A stretch of 64,000 nucleotides of DNA from JAEUOS01 sp964470865 (GTDB lineage Bacteria; Pseudomonadota; Gammaproteobacteria; Burkholderiales; JAEUOS01): positions 1-64,000 of the forward strand of contig CAYYFR010000004.1 of assembly GCA_964470865.1 (NCBI GenBank). Direction: 5' to 3'. The stretch's first letter is position 1; each line of letters starts with the position of its first letter. Made by a program: the position numbers and the translations under genes. The notes under the pieces are model-generated. The model saw nothing but the letters and a program-made list of their open reading frames with translations. It searched no databases and was not told the DNA's origin. This document shows positions 62,432 through 64,000 of this stretch, piece after piece.

Positions 62432-63702
62432 ACATGGCTGCGCGCTTGACAGGCTTTGCGTTTGAGCATGCTGTGCGTGCCCTGGCTGGCGTACTGCCCG
62501 CCGGGTTGCCCGCCGACCGCAGCCTTTCGGAGTATTTCCGCGCCAATCCCAAGCTTGGCTCGGGCGACCGCAGCATGATCGCCGAGACGGTTTACGCGGT
62601 CCTGCGCAATCGTCGCAGCCTGGCGGTGGGCGCGGGCAGCGAGTACCCGCGCGAACTGGCGCTGGCCGCGCTGGCGCGGGTGCGCGGCTTGAATCTCAAG
62701 CAGTTCGAGCACGTGCTGCGCGGCGATGAGGCGGCGCTGGTGGCGCGGGTCAAGGCGATGGTGCTGGAAGACCTGCCGGAGCCGATACGTTACGACCTGC
62801 CGGATTGGTTGTGGGCGGCGCTGGTTACTGAACGCGGGGCGCCGGAGGCTGCCCGGCTGGCTCAGGCGCTCAAGGCGGCCGCCCCCCTTACCTTGAGGGT
62901 CAACCTGATCAAGGCTACGCGCGAGGCGGCCACTGCGCGGCTGGAGGAAAGCGGCGTTGTGGCCAAGCCGACGCGTTATTCGCCGCACGGCTTGATCGTC
63001 GAAGGCAAGCCGGCCCTGCAGCGCCATCCCTTGTTTCTCGAAGGGATTGTCGAGGTGCAGGACGAGGGCAGCCAACTGCTTGCCGAACTGGTGGCGCCAC
63101 GTCGGGGCGAGATGGTGGCGGATTTTTGCGCCGGCGCCGGCGGCAAGACCCTGGCGCTGGGTGCCTTGATGCGCTCCAGCGGAAGGCTGTACGCGTTCGA
63201 TGTGTCGGCGTCGCGCCTGGCCAAGCTCAAGCCGCGTTTGGCGCGTAGCGGCTTGTCGAACGTGCACCCGGTGCGCATCGAGTCGGAGAACGACCTGCGC
63301 GTGAAGCGGCTGGCAGGCAAGCTTGATCGCGTGTTGGTGGATGCGCCGTGCAGCGGCTTGGGTACCTTGAAGCGCAACCCCGAACTCAAGTGGCGCCAGA
63401 CGCCGGAAGACGTGCTTGAACTGGCGGCCAAGCAGTTGGCGATCCTGGCTGGTGCGGCGCGCCTGGTCAAGCCGGGCGGCACGCTGGTGTACGCGACCTG
63501 CAGCTTGTTGCGCGCAGAGAACGCGACAGTGGTGGAACAATTCCTTGCTGCGCATGTCGATTTTCAGGCGGTCGCGGCACGTGCTGTGCTGGCGCGGCGC
63601 GGGATTGAGCTCGATACAGGCGCAGGCGATGCGCTCGAGTTGCTGCCGCACACGCATGGCACCGATGGGTTCTACGCGATGGTGCTGGAGCGCCGAAAAT
63701 GA
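62428..63702 (+). CDS. RNA (cytosine-C5) methyltransferase, RsmB family
   Basis: A 424-residue SAM-dependent methyltransferase of the NOL1/NOP2/Sun family: SAM site VADFCAGAGGKTLALGALM, the two catalytic cysteine motifs VLVDAPCSGLGTL and YATCSLLRAEN, and RNPELKWR. The first 130 residues (RSLSEYFRANPKLGSGDRSMIAETVYAVLRNRR) resemble the substrate-recognition part of RsmB, which methylates C967 of 16S rRNA, but the NusB-like part is not obvious, so no symbol is given. Coupled with purN and the next gene by ATGA overlaps. Confidence 0.88.
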   Translation: MNMAARLTGFAFEHAVRALAGVLPAGLPADRSLSEYFRANPKLGSGDRSMIAETVYAVLRNRRSLAVGAGSEYPRELALAALARVRGLNLKQFEHVLRGDEAALVARVKAMVLEDLPEPIRYDLPDWLWAALVTERGAPEAARLAQALKAAAPLTLRVNLIKATREAATARLEESGVVAKPTRYSPHGLIVEGKPALQRHPLFLEGIVEVQDEGSQLLAELVAPRRGEMVADFCAGAGGKTLALGALMRSSGRLYAFDVSASRLAKLKPRLARSGLSNVHPVRIESENDLRVKRLAGKLDRVLVDAPCSGLGTLKRNPELKWRQTPEDVLELAAKQLAILAGAARLVKPGGTLVYATCSLLRAENATVVEQFLAAHVDFQAVAARAVLARRGIELDTGAGDALELLPHTHGTDGFYAMVLERRK

Positions 63703-64000
63703 AGGCACGCGACGCGGCCTTCTGGCTGCTGGCGTGGCTGGCACTGCTGCCGGGCTTTGCCGCCGCCCGCGAAACGGCAGCGGTGCCGGGCACTGTTGCG
63801 CTGGCGGGTGGCTCGGCGCAAGCGCTTTTTTCACCCTGGGACGATATCGAAGGCGCGATTGTCGCCAGTTTGCGCGCGGCGCAGCGACAAGTGCTGGTGC
63901 AGGCGTTTTCGTTCACCAGCCGCCCCATCGCGCGGGCGCTGATCGATGCCAAGAGGCGTGGCATCGACGTGCGCGTGACCGTCGATGCCGCAGAGACGCG
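63699..64000 (+). CDS. Phospholipase D-like nuclease family protein (N-terminal part)
   Basis: The visible 100 residues begin with a signal peptide (FWLLAWLALLPGFAAA, cleavage near residue 23) and continue into VALAGGSAQALFSPWDDIEGAIV, ASLRAAQRQVLVQAFSFTSRPIARALIDAKRRGIDVRVTVD, the first strands of a PLD domain as in Nuc-type endonucleases. The HxKxxxxD motif lies beyond the window edge. The ATG at 63699 overlaps the previous stop as ATGA. Likely exported to the periplasm. Confidence 0.82.
   Translation, partial: MKARDAAFWLLAWLALLPGFAAARETAAVPGTVALAGGSAQALFSPWDDIEGAIVASLRAAQRQVLVQAFSFTSRPIARALIDAKRRGIDVRVTVDAAET

Overview
The window is high-GC chromosomal DNA from a betaproteobacterium, most likely of the order Burkholderiales. 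That placement rests on four things: several tripartite-tricarboxylate (Bug/TctC-type) solute-binding protein loci, a glnA region followed closely by ntrB and ntrC, lipopolysaccharide-core genes joined to dnaE, and a lspA-ileS-ribF block. It is inference from gene content; no rRNA or tRNA gene was recognised.

Layout. 1-4337: the end of a two-partner secretion transporter (TpsB), a large TpsA exoprotein and a FecR-domain protein. 4420-6040: a polysaccharide-deacetylase-like protein and an AhpD-like protein. 6075-17005 (minus): a tightly packed run from dnaE into lipopolysaccharide-core genes (two family-9 glycosyltransferases, three family-4 glycosyltransferases, MsbA), mostly joined by 4-base stop/start overlaps. 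17094-39461: an accessory metabolic region with flavin enzymes, an enolase-superfamily enzyme, a DUF1501/DUF1800 pair, a PrpD / ADP-forming CoA ligase / Bug protein / acyl-CoA dehydrogenase operon, a di-haem peroxidase, a Kef-type antiporter and a lone biotinyl domain. Several genes here are visibly decayed. 39498-44702: housekeeping genes (gluQ, a CoA-binding protein, metY, rhlE). 44703-45161: a 14-bp tandem repeat and a 100-N scaffold gap. 45525-50900: nitrogen control, with two NtrC-type sites and a sigma-54 promoter in front of glnA, then a DUF4124 protein, a MITE-like element, and ntrB and ntrC. 51022-64000: dut, a dehydrogenase, an unrecognised 581-residue protein, a quinone-oxidoreductase-like enzyme, a malate synthase remnant, coaBC, lspA, ileS, ribF, purN, an RsmB-like methyltransferase and the start of a phospholipase-D-like protein.

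How the genes work together. NtrB/NtrC would act on the sigma-54 promoter of glnA, and possibly on the small divergent gene next to it. The waa/msbA block builds and exports the lipopolysaccharide core. The Bug proteins, CoA ligase, PrpD and acyl-CoA dehydrogenases look like organic-acid uptake and catabolism. A recurring theme is erosion by internal deletion: at least six loci (a TctC gene, a DUF4143 ATPase, a class II aldolase joined to a TctC tail, a histidine kinase/response regulator, a pair of acyl-CoA dehydrogenases, malate synthase) survive only as fragments with recognisable ends. I found no CRISPR array, prophage or complete insertion sequence.
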